DNA of 64,000 nt from Mytilinidion resinicola (GCF_010093595.1 NW_022985440.1:1082089-1146088); one strand, 5' to 3'. Counted from the first letter of the stretch, positions 10,166-22,093 are shown. Program-made: numbers and translations. The notes: generated from the sequence alone by a model not told the origin.

Positions 10166-11133
10166 TTACATACATGACTCTGTGATTTGACCTTCTTTCT
10201 TGTCGCGGCCGAAACGTTCTCCGCAGCACGCATCTTCGACAACGAAGTCGGCTTCGGTGACGCCGTATGTCGTCGGAGCACCAGCACGGTGCCAGATTTC
10301 GCGAACATCCCTCACGACTGCTTCAGGCGTGCCATCGTTGCTTTGGCCCTGAACTAAAACACCATATTCGTAGATTCCAAATCCCACCAGCTGCAGACTC
10401 TTTCTATGTTCCTCTAGCAAAAATGACTCGATATAAATGTAGACATTATAAAATCTGTGGACATCGGAGTTGGCATGGTACTTTTGCGGGTGAGCGAAGC
10501 GGACCTCGAGCAGTTTTCCATCTTTGAAAGCCTTAATCAATCCGGCAACAGCATCGAAGCCGAGCCATTCGTAGAGTTGTTGTTCCCGTCGCCAGCATCA
10601 TCCAAATCGTTCGGTACGCCTATTGTAACGTCTTCCAATTGCATCTCAGCCGGAATAAACTTGCACAGCTGCTCATGGAAGCACATATTGTCACCTTCGC
10701 TCGTCGTAGCGGCCCTGCTTGGGATGTAGAAGCTCTTGATCTTCAGCCCGCTATGCTCGGGCAGTGTTTTGAGAAAATCCAAAGCTGCTTTGCAGCTCGT
10801 CCACACCGAATAGAAGACATTTCCAGTATATATATGGGAACGTGACTCTTTCAGCTTTGAAATCCATGTGAAGGAGGACGTCTGCGACTGGCAAAATGCA
10901 GTTGAAGGCCACTTGATTCTCGTCTTCAGATGATAGTCATTGTATGACATTTCCTTCAGAAGGACAGAGCTCTTGCACGAATATCGAGTCTCGAGGTCCT
11001 TCGGGAAGCCTCTAGACGCGTTAATCTCGCTCTTTGATCTCTTTGGCTGTACGGATGGGAGTCCTCTTTCGGTCAGCTCGAACAGTTCACAGATTCTAGG
11101 GGTTAGAGGAACATGGGCGATTGTTTTATACAT
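10166..11133 (-). pseudogene. orphan fungal protein gene, apparently frameshifted
   Basis: Two reading frames follow each other on the minus strand. The first runs from the ATG at 11133 to 10537 (198 codons). The second is open from about 10597 down to 10166 and continues the protein-like sequence (LYEWLGFDAVAGLIKAFKDG, then EVRFAHPQKYH and VRDVREIWHRAG). The frames overlap only between 10537 and 10600. No GT...AG pair there joins them, so a single-base frameshift near the run encoding GNNNS is the simplest reading. The second half resembles the C-terminal part of F-box-like orphan proteins common in moulds (weak recognition). It is either a decaying gene or a sequence error. No recognised domain lies in the first half. 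Confidence 0.55.
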
Positions 11134-12502
11134 GAATCAACAATGCCAATGTGAACGATGTCCTGCTTTCGATGGTTCTGCTTTGAATCTCTAGGCAACC
11201 TGTGAAACGTCAGAGACGCGATTCGATTTCTATGTACGAATACGCCACCAATCTTACGCGCAATCACATGATCGATTATCTTCGCGACGTCCGCTTCTTA
11301 ACGGCCGTCCCTACATCCTCCTCATCCTATAACAGCATAAAGTCCGGATAGATTACAGGACACAGTTTCATCGATAGTATTTCGGTTGACTCTTATCACA
11401 CGAAACTTACGCGCTAGCAGCATTGGGATAGCATGAAAGCATAGGTATCCGGTATCCTACTGCATCTCTATTCATATGCGTATTATCTTCCCTCCCCGTC
11501 ATTATCCCCATCAACCAATCCTTGAGCTCAAAACTGGATCTCTCTCTTATTTTATGCCTTCACCTTTCCCTTCGCCATCCGACAGTGTGGTGACCGAACA
11601 CCAGAGGCAATGGCCATCGCGAAGTAGTGTAGCTTTTGCGAACAATAAAAGCCTAACAGTGCTAGTAATAGAGACGATTATTCGACCAAGTTCTGGTGGC
11701 ATTGTAGCATCTTTGATGTGCCTAGAGTGCTTTTATGTCTCAGAAGCGGGCTGTAGATATCTATAAACAAGGAGAGAGTGGCGAACACGCGTGCATAAAG
11801 AGCAGCTGATGCAGATAGGCGCAGAAGGCGCTAATGAGGCCGCCAATCTAATGAAAAGATTAGTATGACTGTGCTGGAGATGTTGATGAGTTGTCAGTAT
11901 GCTGTTCTGCGGACAATGGATCCGTTAGTCGGGCGTTTGATGTCAGTACGACGGTGAGCATACGAACTCTCTCTCTCTCTTGCCTTTGCCATATAAACGT
12001 GTTCGTTCATATTTTCGTCGTTCTCCGTGTGAGGCGAGCGAGCGCGTCGCCCGCTGGCGTCACTTGACCTCGTCCCTCAAGCATAGGCCCTCTTCCATCG
12101 ACCTCTGCTTCGCTCTATCAAGGCCGTTATGATGGCTTGCTAGCTGTCGATGGGGGATTTTGTATTGCGTTAGTCTAGGAGAAGCTGTCAATTCCATTCA
12201 CTCAAACGCGCCCGCAGATCTGGAACCTTCTCTTCTGCATCTGCCACGCTGACAGCTGTAGATCATTCACCTTGAACAACGCTGCAACCCGCGCTGTATT
12301 GAAACCAGCCACCCTGGATTTGCTCGCACTCTGTCTACTTAAGCCTGCTCACCGACACCCCACCCTAACTTCTCCACCACACTTCTCAAGTTGGCTTCAC
12401 AGTTTATACTCTTGCTCTCACACAGTTTCCGAGCTTATAGCTGTCATTCTCATACATTCTATCTCTCTCCACTCGTCTTCCACATTACCTAGTACTGTCG
12501 AA
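11134..12502. other. intergenic, long upstream region
   Basis: About 1.37 kb without supportable coding sequence. A short (CT)n tract lies at 11967-11980. The last 200 bp before the next ATG are pyrimidine-rich and leader-like. Confidence 0.6.
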
Positions 12503-14712
12503 ATGGGTTCCTTCGGACGCGGTCTCTTGAGTGGAGTCGGTGGACTCTTCAAGCGAGGTGCTACCGCCCTCGGACTCTATTCTTCTGCGCCAACATCTTC
12601 GGATCTCGGGTTCGAATACGAAGACACTGCAGCTCGTACCGTTGGTGAAGTCGAGTCTGACGACCCTAACGACCCATACGTTGCTCTCGGTATGCCTACC
12701 TCCCTTCCTGCGACTCCTCCGCGTCCCATCTCCTCGTCAAACATGCTGACCTTTCTAGCTCTCCCGGACATCGAGGATGATTGGGGATGGGTCAATCATC
12801 TCCAAGAGAAAGGCTATTGGAACAGCCGCAAAGTTCCTCAGGGTTAGTCTAACCTGCCTACTGTCCGATTATATCCAACCTCGACTAACTTATTCACTAC
12901 AGATGTCTATCCCAAAGACCTGCCAGCTGGCTTTGCCACCAACCTCCAAGCGTTCATCAAGTCTTCTCCTGGTATAAGCGCAACTCGAGCTCTAGAACTC
13001 GAGATATACAAGTGTGGCGTCGACAAGAAGCACCTTGAGAGAGGGCGCTTTTTGGGAGAGCTTGACGATAACAATATGTGGGGTAAGTCTTCGTATACTC
13101 TAAAATGCGAACTAGGATGGCATCTAATACGGCTTGCAGTCACCAAATCCTGTGGTTCCAACAAGTTGACGCCTACCACGACTTGCGAGGAGAAGTATCA
13201 AGTACTCGGTAAGTCCTTTCACAGATCCATGCGACTATGTATATCGCTCGTTCGTTACTAACACAACACTTAGCGGCTGGCCAGGTTGTCTGGGTTGGCG
13301 AAATGCCTAGCATCGCATTGCTGTTTGCCGGAAAGGGTTGGTCATACAGCATCCTTATTCACTACGCCAACAGCGTGTGCAACGATGTTAGCCGCATCGA
13401 CCACAGCGTCAGCGGCAGCCAACGGAAGCTGATCGAACCTTCCTACCAAACATCGTACGAGAACGCGGCGATGACGGTGCCCTCGGTCGTTTGCGACCAT
13501 ACGCTCGGTACTCAGGACCACATTGCCGGCGATGGCGATCTACAACATATCGAACTCACCTACGAGGCCGAGCACACCAATCAGAACACGGTGTCCTTGG
13601 GATCGAGCAGCTGTTCCACCTCTTCGGAAGACTCCATCACCGACATACTGAGCCCGTATCAAAATACCACAGCATTCACTCTTCCAGTTGAAAACGACAC
13701 GCGTAAGTCTCCCCATATCCACTTCACCTCTTTACTTCGTACTTCGTCCACTACTAACATTGTCCATATAGGCGCCCTCCATCTCCACGCCTGGTACACT
13801 TTGAAGTGGTCTCAACTCGAAGAGGCTTGCTGTACAATCTGGCGCAGCGTATTCCAGGGTCCCGTGGCCAACAACTACGTCGTCCTGGACGAATCTGCCA
13901 ATCTGATCTACCTCCATCTAGATAACTTTCTCAACTTCTTCGAGAAAGTGCCTCGAAACTCCTCTATGACGCTCGCGGTCTTGCTGGATGATTCGTTGGG
14001 CAAGGTCCAGGAACACGCTCCCATCTTTATTAGCTTCGTCTGTGACTCGGCCAAGAACGCCGGTGGCTGGACTCTTGATAGACTCTTAGAGGAGTCTACC
14101 TACGAGAGTCTCGCGGAAGCGGTCTGTGTTGTTGTACCCCTTCTCACGGCCAGCACCTACTGTGCGTACAATGTGTCTTACTGGGCTGCACGAGGCCTTT
14201 TCGGTTCATCCAAATGGGTTTGGCGGAAGGCATTCCCCGCCGACATCACCATCGAAGCAACATCTGCTTTCACACTCTCTATGCCGGGCCAGTTCCCCAC
14301 CCCAGCTAGTCCCAACAGCCACGACGACTACGCTCCCTGGGCCTCGGCTTCCCAGACAATCTGCTGGGGCGTTCGCAAGGGCTGCTGGGCCACTCACAAG
14401 GTGGTTGCCGCTACCGTCTTCACGATCAAGAGCATCCCGAAGTGGGTGGGCGCGCTCTGGGCGTGGTGGAACGACAAGCCCTCCACTCCCAATAGCCCCG
14501 ATACCTCGAACCAGCTTTTTCTCCAAGACATCGAATATCCGGCCCTACTCGGGACTTTTCCGCAGGACGCAGCCCCTGTGCCTTCGTTCCCGCAACCATC
14601 ACTCTCGAAGATCTCGCCTTCAAAGGTCACTAGGACTCCGTCCTTTTGCCGCCTGTCTACCATGTCCATGCTATCTCCCTTCAACTCTGGAACCATTACT
14701 TCGGTGTGCTAG
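12503..14712 (+). CDS. conserved-looking six-exon protein of unknown function
   Basis: Exons are 12503-12689, 12759-12842, 12903-13082, 13140-13208, 13274-13702 and 13772-14712, giving 629 residues. Every intron is 57-69 bp and interrupts in phase 1, and each splice joins smoothly (for example PYVAL/ALPDIEDDWGW and NNMW/VTKSCGS). Two of the 69-bp introns are open in frame, so a simple reading-frame search would miss them. The N terminus, MGSFGRGLLSGVGGLFKRG, is glycine-rich and amphipathic. A hydrophobic stretch around VVVPLLTASTYCAYNVSYWA (about residues 430-455) could be one membrane segment. The C terminus is Ser/Pro-rich. I recognise no family and infer no function. Confidence 0.82.
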
Positions 14713-15282
14713 ATCCGTCGCCAAAAAGTATTTTCGTGGGTTTCCTTTTGTACATAGGTGGTCATGAACGTACCGTTTATAGCGGACCTATGTCCCTCAT
14801 CAAAAGTGTTTCATAGCGAATGTAAAAGATGTTCTAGATTATTGATTCCTGTGGTGTGGTTCATAAATCTGCGATTCCTCCGAGCCGTGCCCAGCGAAGA
14901 GAATGTGGTGAAGCTTTGAGGGTGCATATAAGCGGACGATGGCCCATTGATTGAGATGAACGGAGAAATAGCTTCTTGTTAGACGATACTGTAGAGGAGT
15001 AGTGGAAAGCTGGGCGGTCGGTTCGCTAAGCTAGCATGGATGATAGCAACGCGAGCTGTGCGTGAACAGGGTGGTGGTAGGGGCCAAAATGGAGAAAGAG
15101 ATGAAGACAGAAAGATGATATCCTTATAAATATGGCTCGAATATGTTAATACGTCATGGATATAGACGGCTTCCTCCGCTCAAATAGTTTTAATCTCCAT
15201 GATATGAACTCCAGAAATGCTCTTGAACGCCATTTACCCCATGTAGACCCAAGTAGATAAACCAACGTAGAAATCTACAACG
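14713..15282. other. intergenic between convergent genes
   Basis: 570 bp of 3' flanking sequence; AT-rich near 15120-15200. No gene recognised. Confidence 0.6.
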
Positions 15283-17976
15283 CTAATAATTCTCCCAAGT
15301 CCCAATATGACTCCCCAACACCCTTGTCTTCGTCCAATCCACACCATACTTATACGGTGCCAGGATCGGCTCCTCATCAATCCCACAATGGTCCTCCCCG
15401 TCGCGCCCACTGAACCACCCCAGCGCATACGTCTTCGGTAAACTCTCCAGATAATCTGTCATCTGCTTGCTGTCCATCTTCTCCGTATCGACAAAACTGA
15501 CCAGCATCTTGGACTGGTGGATGAAAGCGAGCACGGAGGCCATGGTACCGATCTGGCGCGGGATGAACTTTTGCGAGCGGCGGAAGTAGATGATGCAGGC
15601 GATGATGACCAGAGTGAGGAGAATGCCGAGGACGAGGGAGAAGGAGACCCAGAACGATTTGAAGGTCTCGTCGGAGTTGTAGCGGTCGTCGGAGTCGTCT
15701 AGTTTGTTCTTGCCCGAGCTGTGGCCGTGGCCAGGGAAGAACTTCTTGCCATCGACGGAGAAGGAGGAGACGCAGACGGTCAGGACTTCTGTCAAGATGG
15801 CGCCGAAGCCAACCATCGAGACGACGTAATGCCGGCTCATGAGGGCTTTGATGGGAAGCCATCCGGGCATGGTCCCGGTGTAGTCGAGGGTGAGTGTTCG
15901 CGGTGGTGCACGTCGGCGTGAGAGGATATAAAAGGGTTCCAGCATACGCACGTCGCAGTCGAGAGTGCCCCAAAGCAGTTTAACAGCCGTTGCAATGGCC
16001 GTGAGCAGGAATGGAATTTTCTCAGTAACATTATTGGCCGCATCCACAAACATGAACACTGGGATTGCACCGAAGAATAATACCAGGAAACAGATGTAAG
16101 GGATGCCGGCTCGTTTCCTTAGCATAAGCGGTCGGCTGTCCGTGTCGTGCTCCCGCACGTTTTCTTTGATGTTGCGGATATACTCTCCCTGCCATAGGGA
16201 GCTTTTGTGTAGAATGTATCGCCTGTGTCGGAGCTGCTTATGGATCAAATGCAAAGGCGCAGTATCCAGACCATGGAAGTCGTTGAGGATATGGCTTCGG
16301 GTTGCCATGGCTGCGACACCAGCAATACCCTTAGGATCAGACTGAAGCCCGCTCTTACGGCGTAGTTGGAAAAGCAGGACGACTCCAAAAATGGCGACAC
16401 AGCACAAACTTGCTGTCACTAGGCGTGACCAAATGGGCACTATCCGGACGAACTTTAGTTGGTCTTCTTTCCGCTCCTTCTTGGGTGGATACATGTTGAT
16501 GGACGCGGACTGCAGGACGGGGACAAGACTGCCTGAAACCAAGGTAGCCAACGAAGAGTAAATGACGGCATACTGTCGGTATTTCAAAGCTCTGAAGGGG
16601 ACTAGCCATGACATAAACGTAAGGTAGTCCATGTTTACAGACTCTGCAGCTGTTGCACCGGTCTTCTTAGAGAGCTGATAGTAAGGCTCCAGTCGTTTGA
16701 CCTCAAAGTCGGAAATTTGCCATAGGATACCGTAGGTGACTAACGTCAGGACTGGAGCATACTTCCAAGTAAAGTATGCTGTTATGCTGAGCTCATTAGG
16801 GGCTTTGAACTGTATCAAGCCCTTGCCGTCCTTGGATCTTCGTATCGACAGCTGGCACAGGAACTCCTGCAAGCCGGCAAGACCAAGGGCAATGACAATT
16901 AGAAGCGATATGTACGGCCAGTGCATCGACATTGGCCTCCAAGAAGGCATATCGGGGTCTATGCGAATGTTAGCAATAGAAACGTTTACCGGAGCTCTCA
17001 ACGTACCTGGAGGGAAATAATAGCTAGTTTTTTGCGGAGCATCACCCTCCCCCATACCTGCATTCATCACACTTCGGGTCTCATATTCAGCGCCTCCCAA
17101 ATTGCTGATGTCCATGAGTGGGACTTCTGCGACAGCCAAGATTTCTCCGGTCTTCTCTGCAGCTTTCTGGGCGTCCTCGCGGGATGAGTCTACATTTGAC
17201 GGTCCGCGACGATGCTGATGCACTGGTCCTGGGTGATGGACAAATGGTGCCTCTACGACCGAGCCCATTCCTAATCCCAAAATTGCGTTGCTGGATTTAG
17301 GCTGGGCTTCTAGTCGATCGTATTCGGCAGCAAAGCCTGCCTGTAATAACTCCTGTTCGGCGTCGATAGAGTCTGCTGTACTTTTCATTTTCTTGCTGCC
17401 GCTATCCATGCTTCTCATAGCGATTGGCGACCCGGATAGCCCGCTTATATCAAACCCAAGGGGCTCTTCCTCCTCGTCCACACCTTTGAGTCCCCGCGAC
17501 CTTTCGACATCATCCTGGTCTTCCAACACGCCGTATTGTCTGTTCGTTCGTGCAGTTCGAAGCGAGCTGAGCCTATTTAACAATCGATGAGTTCCTCCTG
17601 ATTTCAACTCGGGCGGTGAGTGATGTGTATCGAAGGGATCGGAGGCAGAACTGCCATACAATGTGGGTGGGGCTGGTGCGCGTGGTATTCGATAAGATGG
17701 CTCAGCAGCGGGCGTGAGGGGTGAGGGGTAGGATGTTCGTCTCGAGGAGTCATGGTCGGTATTGATAGATGCAACAGAGGCCGGTCGGGACGGGAAGAGC
17801 TGTGAGAGTCGGTCGGAGGTGGAGCGGTGCGAGAGGGGTGGTCGGGTGAATTGCTGCGACCCAGGGCGTTCCACGAGAGGCGACCCGACTCGGAGTGGTG
17901 AGGGGAAACTCTCATTCGAATAATTCCTCTCCACTGCTGGAGAGCCAATGCGTAAAGGGTTAGGAACCCCCTCCAT
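15283..17976 (-). CDS. DUF3433-family multi-pass membrane protein
   Basis: Two exons, 17007-17976 and 15283-16958, give 881 residues. The 48-bp intron 16959-17006 is a multiple of three and open, so it reads through. It has a GTACGT donor, a GCTAAC branch site and an ATAG acceptor, and removing it joins FPP to DPDMPSWRPMS. The ATG at 17976 is the first in frame after a stop. The first 330 residues are Ser/Pro/Arg-rich and presumably cytosolic. After that come two copies of a module with several membrane helices and the motif RxLEPxYxLS (seen as VKRLEPYYQLSKK and VRMLEPFYILSRR), characteristic of DUF3433. Further hydrophobic segments include YISLLIVIALGLAG and FSLVLGILLTLVIIACIIYF. Function is unknown for the family; plasma-membrane location is an inference. 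Confidence 0.9.
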   Translation of the reverse strand: MEGVPNPLRIGSPAVERNYSNESFPSPLRVGSPLVERPGSQQFTRPPLSHRSTSDRLSQLFPSRPASVASINTDHDSSRRTSYPSPLTPAAEPSYRIPRAPAPPTLYGSSASDPFDTHHSPPELKSGGTHRLLNRLSSLRTARTNRQYGVLEDQDDVERSRGLKGVDEEEEPLGFDISGLSGSPIAMRSMDSGSKKMKSTADSIDAEQELLQAGFAAEYDRLEAQPKSSNAILGLGMGSVVEAPFVHHPGPVHQHRRGPSNVDSSREDAQKAAEKTGEILAVAEVPLMDISNLGGAEYETRSVMNAGMGEGDAPQKTSYYFPPGTLRAPVNVSIANIRIDPDMPSWRPMSMHWPYISLLIVIALGLAGLQEFLCQLSIRRSKDGKGLIQFKAPNELSITAYFTWKYAPVLTLVTYGILWQISDFEVKRLEPYYQLSKKTGATAAESVNMDYLTFMSWLVPFRALKYRQYAVIYSSLATLVSGSLVPVLQSASINMYPPKKERKEDQLKFVRIVPIWSRLVTASLCCVAIFGVVLLFQLRRKSGLQSDPKGIAGVAAMATRSHILNDFHGLDTAPLHLIHKQLRHRRYILHKSSLWQGEYIRNIKENVREHDTDSRPLMLRKRAGIPYICFLVLFFGAIPVFMFVDAANNVTEKIPFLLTAIATAVKLLWGTLDCDVRMLEPFYILSRRRAPPRTLTLDYTGTMPGWLPIKALMSRHYVVSMVGFGAILTEVLTVCVSSFSVDGKKFFPGHGHSSGKNKLDDSDDRYNSDETFKSFWVSFSLVLGILLTLVIIACIIYFRRSQKFIPRQIGTMASVLAFIHQSKMLVSFVDTEKMDSKQMTDYLESLPKTYALGWFSGRDGEDHCGIDEEPILAPYKYGVDWTKTRVLGSHIGTWENY

Positions 17977-19226
17977 GGAAGGCCTAATCACAGATCAACC
18001 CTAATTTGACCACAGGATCACAAGCGAGTCTGTATGGGTCCGAGGACGCGATGTCGTGGTATCGAGGGTACTCCAGTATATCAGACGAGAACCAGATGGC
18101 AGGCAATAGAGCAGCTGTAGTATTGAAGGTTGCTGGAGCCTGGGAAAGCAAATGTGCCTTGAGGTTCTTCGTATCCGTGGATTCAGCCTCGTTGCGCCGA
18201 GAGCTGAAACTCACAGCACAACCAAGGCAGGAAAGCGAGCGTAATGGGGTTGGGTAATGACGATAGCACGAACAAGCTTCAAAACATTATAGAGAGGCGA
18301 AGCAGGTCCGGAGCCTCCCGCAGGAGTTCGCAGCACGCTGTTCCACCAGCCCTGAAGTCCTGATCCCAGCCTCGCGAACAATGGCCCCGGTCCGTCGAAG
18401 CAGGCGCGGGGCTGAGTTAGGTTGGTGACTGGCGGGGTGTCCCGACAGCCTGGTTAGACGTGCCGGAATGTCTTACGGTAGCGGTGGGAGGCCGTGAGAT
18501 GTGAGCTTTGGAAGAGACAAAGGATGGTGGAGACGAAAAGGAATCATGGCCCCCTCTTCAACCCGCCGGCGCGACCTGGGCAAGCCATGGGCCAAGCCCA
18601 GACGCAGCTGGTCGCTATTTTTACGCTCAGCCTCACCGGAAGCACTGGGTCTAGCGCCAGGTGGTCGTGATGGCGCTCTTGGAGGCGTGGTAAATAACCT
18701 CGGATTACTTCAGCAGGGAGACGCCTGTCTTTCTTCGTTATATACGAAGAAGACGCGGAACAAAAGCTCCTATTGGCTCGAACAGCTTGCATAAGAACTA
18801 ACGGGCCTAATACAGCAATTCCCCTCGTCAAGCCGGCTTAGCGTGCGTCGAGGACCCCTTTCCGTCTAGACCTGCCCCATTCGAGCAGGAGCTTTGCGGC
18901 GTCCGCTGGAGACGAAGCGCCTGCCGCAGAGCAGCAAACACCACGCTTTTTCTCCACAGCCCAGCCACACCCAAGGGCCCCTCAACATTAGCACAGACGC
19001 CGATATACACTGCCGCTCGGCGCACCCATCATTGCTACGACGTGCATGAACCGTGGTTGTCCTTCGCTCCCATCCAATCGCCACGTTACCCGCGTGCTCC
19101 GCGCCGCGACTCCTGATACCTGTCTCTACCATTCACTGGCACGACATAAGACGCGTTCACCGCTTCATCAGTCCCCTTTAGACATTATACAACACACGCT
19201 CGCCAGAACACTGCACCTTGTCCACC
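17977..19226. other. intergenic: long divergent promoter region
   Basis: 1.25 kb between divergent genes. Open frames occur (for example around 18501-18794) but lack homology and compositional bias, so I do not call them. No repeat or RNA gene recognised. Confidence 0.6.
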
Positions 19227-19931
19227 ATGGCGAAAGGCAAATACACCCCGCTGACCGTACGTTGATTCCTTGCGCCGTGAAACCTGCACCACTCAACCCC
19301 GCCTACAACTCCGACGCTCTCTAAGTGGCCATTCGATGCCCTCGACTGACATGCGCAGCTCTCCCCGGTCAACTTCAGCCTCACAGAGGGCACCTCGATA
19401 CCCGCTCCTCCTGACTCGCCGCCTGACACTCCTCGCCCTCCCACTCCCGGTAAAGGGCCTCTCTCATCACATCCTACACCCTCCGTAGGAACGTTCGCTG
19501 AAGCCACAGCTGCCAATGGGAAGTCATCAACAGAAGGCGGCCTCATCTCGCCAACCCCACTCTCCCCCACCCAGAGCAGTCTAGGCAAGCGGCCGTCATC
19601 GGTACGCAAATTCCTAGGCCTGCGCACACTGAGTAGCTCCGACAGTCTGAGGAGTACGGCGACAGACAGGCCTGGTAGCCCTTCGACAGTGGACAGCAGG
19701 CCGTCCCTCAACCGGAAGAAGAGCGGGAGCTGGTTCGGTAGGCGGAAGAGCGCAATGTTCGTTGGCCGGGTGGAGGAGGGTTCGGAGAAGGAGAACGCGG
19801 CGCCCAGGATGGCGCCTGTACCTGAAAAGAAGGGTCCTCCACCGCCGGCTCTCCCGGAGCTGAAAAGTCTTGGTGTCAGTGAAGAGGCAGTATCCATGGG
19901 TGCGGACGATATGTTTAAAGACATCAAGTGA
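19227..19931 (+). CDS. small Ser/Pro-rich basic protein of unknown function
   Basis: A 30-bp first exon (19227-19256, MAKGKYTPLT) is spliced through a 102-bp intron (donor GTACGT, acceptor CGCAG) to 19359-19931. The product has 200 residues and is phase 0 throughout. It is rich in Ser, Pro and Thr. It contains a short conserved-looking core, SVRKFLGLRTLSSSDSL, then SLNRKKSGSWFGRRKSAMFVGR, and ends with a Pro run and the motif LPELKSLG followed by DDMFKDI. I recall similar C-terminal blocks in uncharacterised fungal proteins, some labelled proline-rich cell-wall proteins. No signal peptide is present, so secretion is unlikely. Many SP/TP sites suggest phosphorylation (inference). Confidence 0.8.
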
Positions 19932-20478
19932 GGAGATAGAATTGAAGAACGGAGATTGATGGGGCTAGCTGTAAAATGGCCATTGCAGTAATGGCAGACT
20001 TGGATGGGCCTATTTTTCTCAGTTCCGCGCATGGAAGAGCTGGCTTGCGGTTGTTCATTTCGTTGGATACACGATACCCCAAACAGGCAATTCGAGAGAT
20101 TGGCATAAGAGGTTTATGGGGATGGTGTCCAGGAGTTGTTGATAAGGAAAAGATTGGTCTCAAAAGAGAGCTGGTGTGGGGGGACTGCTGATGATTCCTG
20201 GTTCGATGAAGCAGTCCGACTGTACAGCTGCTTCACACACAAATTACTACCCGTTTCTCTGTATATGCTTAGCATCAAAGGCTATCGCTATTGCCCTCGA
20301 AGTATCAATTCTTGTTCGCTGTCTACATGCTCCTTCTAGGCTCCGTATCATCTCATGTGACAAACAATCTTGCTGTGCTTCTTGTGATATGTATTTATAC
20401 AGCGTATGTTGAACTCATACGAAAACCCAAACTCCGTTCATGCCCGCTAAACCATCAGTCCACCTCCTATTGCCATCT
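19932..20478. other. intergenic between convergent genes
   Basis: 547 bp of 3' flanks. Nothing recognised. Confidence 0.6.
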
Positions 20479-21669
20479 CTACGTATTCTTGAATACGAAG
20501 ACTCCCTTCCCCTTCCTGAACCCCTCCAACGTCCCTTTCACAGCCGCAATCAGCTCACTCTCCGGCGTCTCCCACTCCCACGGAACCTGCTCAAACGGCA
20601 TATCCTTGAACTCCCCCCTCCTCGTCAACTCCAACACATGCTCCACCGTCTTCTTCTTCTCCTCCGGATGCCACTCGGCCCATTTACTAACCCAAAACCC
20701 ATCAAAATGCACATCCTTAAAAATCAACAAACTCGCCGGCAGCACCAACGGCTTCTTCGACATCGCGCCATACGTCACAAAATGCGCATGCGGCGCCAGA
20801 ATCTTCGCCATCGCCGTCGCCGCCTCCCCACCCACACAATTCAACCCCAGCCTGACCTCCTCCCTGCCCCCATCCGTCCACTCCTTCACCCGCTCCCTAA
20901 ACTCCCTTGCCAGCAACTCCCCCTCCGTCACCACAACCGTCGCGCCTAGCTCCGCAAGCTCCCTCTTCAGCGCCTCCACCCCCTCCGGCCGGTCGCGTAT
21001 CACATTAATGCTCTTGAGCCCCCACGCCTTCCCCAGCTGGATCGCCGCCCGCCCCACGCCGCTGTTCGCCCCGTTCTGCACAAACCACTCGCCCTCGCCC
21101 ACCTTGACGAAGTCGCTCAGCATCCGGTACGCCGTGCACGGGTTGATGCTGACGGTGCCCGCCTGCACCGCGCTGATGCCCTCCCGCGCCGCGGGCTCCA
21201 GCTTCACGAGCTTGTCCGCCGTCGTCTGCGCGTGCGTGCGCCAGGTGCCGAACGACGGCGCTTTCATGATCACCCAATCCCCCTTCGCGAAGCCTTTGAC
21301 TTTGTCCCCGACGCCGATGACCTCGGCGACGCCCTCGTTGCCCGCGACGGCGATGGGGGAGGGCGTGGAGAGGGCGGTCGTGAAGACGGGTTTGGAGGGG
21401 TAGACGCCTTGGATCTGGTTGATGTCGGCGGGGTTGATGGGGGAGGCGAGGAAGCGGAGGGTGAGGAGGGAGGAGTGCGCGGGCGAGATGGAGTGCGTGT
21501 GCAGCGAGAGGACAGCCGGGGGGTCGCCGTATTGCGTGAAGGTGAGCGCTTTGGCTTGTTCGTAGCCGTAGGCGGAGATGGGGCGGCGGGCGGAGGGGCG
21601 GAGGAGTTTTGGGGGGGTGGAGGGGAGTAGAGGGCGGAGGGCGGTGTGGGAGAGGCGTTTGGAGGCCAT
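20479..21669 (-). CDS. etr1: mitochondrial enoyl-[acyl-carrier-protein] reductase (Etr1/MECR type)
   Basis: Intronless, 396 residues. It reduces trans-2-enoyl-ACP with NADPH in mitochondrial type II fatty acid synthesis, which supplies the lipoate precursor. The first 30 residues are Arg/Ser/Pro-rich without acids, a typical mitochondrial presequence. The MDR-family core shows SPINPADINQIQGVY with the catalytic-type Tyr90, an AGNEGVAEV substrate loop, the cofactor-binding motif NGANSGVGRAAIQLG (about 199-213) and the NADPH-preferring follow-on VIRDRPEG. Near the end is HFDGFWVSKW, typical of MECR/Etr1. Length and motif order match the family in full. The region is strongly GC-rich, above its neighbours. 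It lies in tandem, 424 bp downstream of the phosphofructokinase gene. Confidence 0.95.
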   Translation of the reverse strand: MASKRLSHTALRPLLPSTPPKLLRPSARRPISAYGYEQAKALTFTQYGDPPAVLSLHTHSISPAHSSLLTLRFLASPINPADINQIQGVYPSKPVFTTALSTPSPIAVAGNEGVAEVIGVGDKVKGFAKGDWVIMKAPSFGTWRTHAQTTADKLVKLEPAAREGISAVQAGTVSINPCTAYRMLSDFVKVGEGEWFVQNGANSGVGRAAIQLGKAWGLKSINVIRDRPEGVEALKRELAELGATVVVTEGELLAREFRERVKEWTDGGREEVRLGLNCVGGEAATAMAKILAPHAHFVTYGAMSKKPLVLPASLLIFKDVHFDGFWVSKWAEWHPEEKKKTVEHVLELTRRGEFKDMPFEQVPWEWETPESELIAAVKGTLEGFRKGKGVFVFKNT

Positions 21670-22093
21670 TGTGGGAATTGGGTGGTTGGGGGGAGCTGTG
21701 GAGGTTTGTGCTGTTGATGTCGTCTGGTGTTTTCTAGTGGGATGTTGGAGCTTGTTTGAAACCGAGGATACGTAGGTAGAACTAGGCCGGATTACGCAAA
21801 CAACAAAATTACGAAAATCATAGTAATTCTGCAGTTCGCTGTTAGAACATTTAGATGGTATTTAAAATCAAGACATACTCATGCTGTTAGTTTATAGATG
21901 TCGTATCGTATTGTAGAGCACGTGACCGCTTGACAATTGAGAGGCTAGCTTTCAGATTGCGTCCTCATCTTAAATTTATAAGGTATAAAAACTAAGAGCA
22001 CTGTTGTCTTATATTTACTAGCCTTACAAGATGCTAAACGCCCCCTATCCGTTAAAGAATATGATCAGTCATCGTTTCGTTACAGCGCTCACT
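21670..22093. other. intergenic: etr1 promoter and 3' flank of the phosphofructokinase gene
   Basis: 424 bp, AT-rich between about 21780 and 22030, contrasting with the GC-rich genes on both sides. No further element recognised. Confidence 0.6.

Noticed and set aside
18501..18794. 97-codon frame in the divergent promoter
   Set aside because: No homology, no compositional support, and an equally long frame on the opposite strand.
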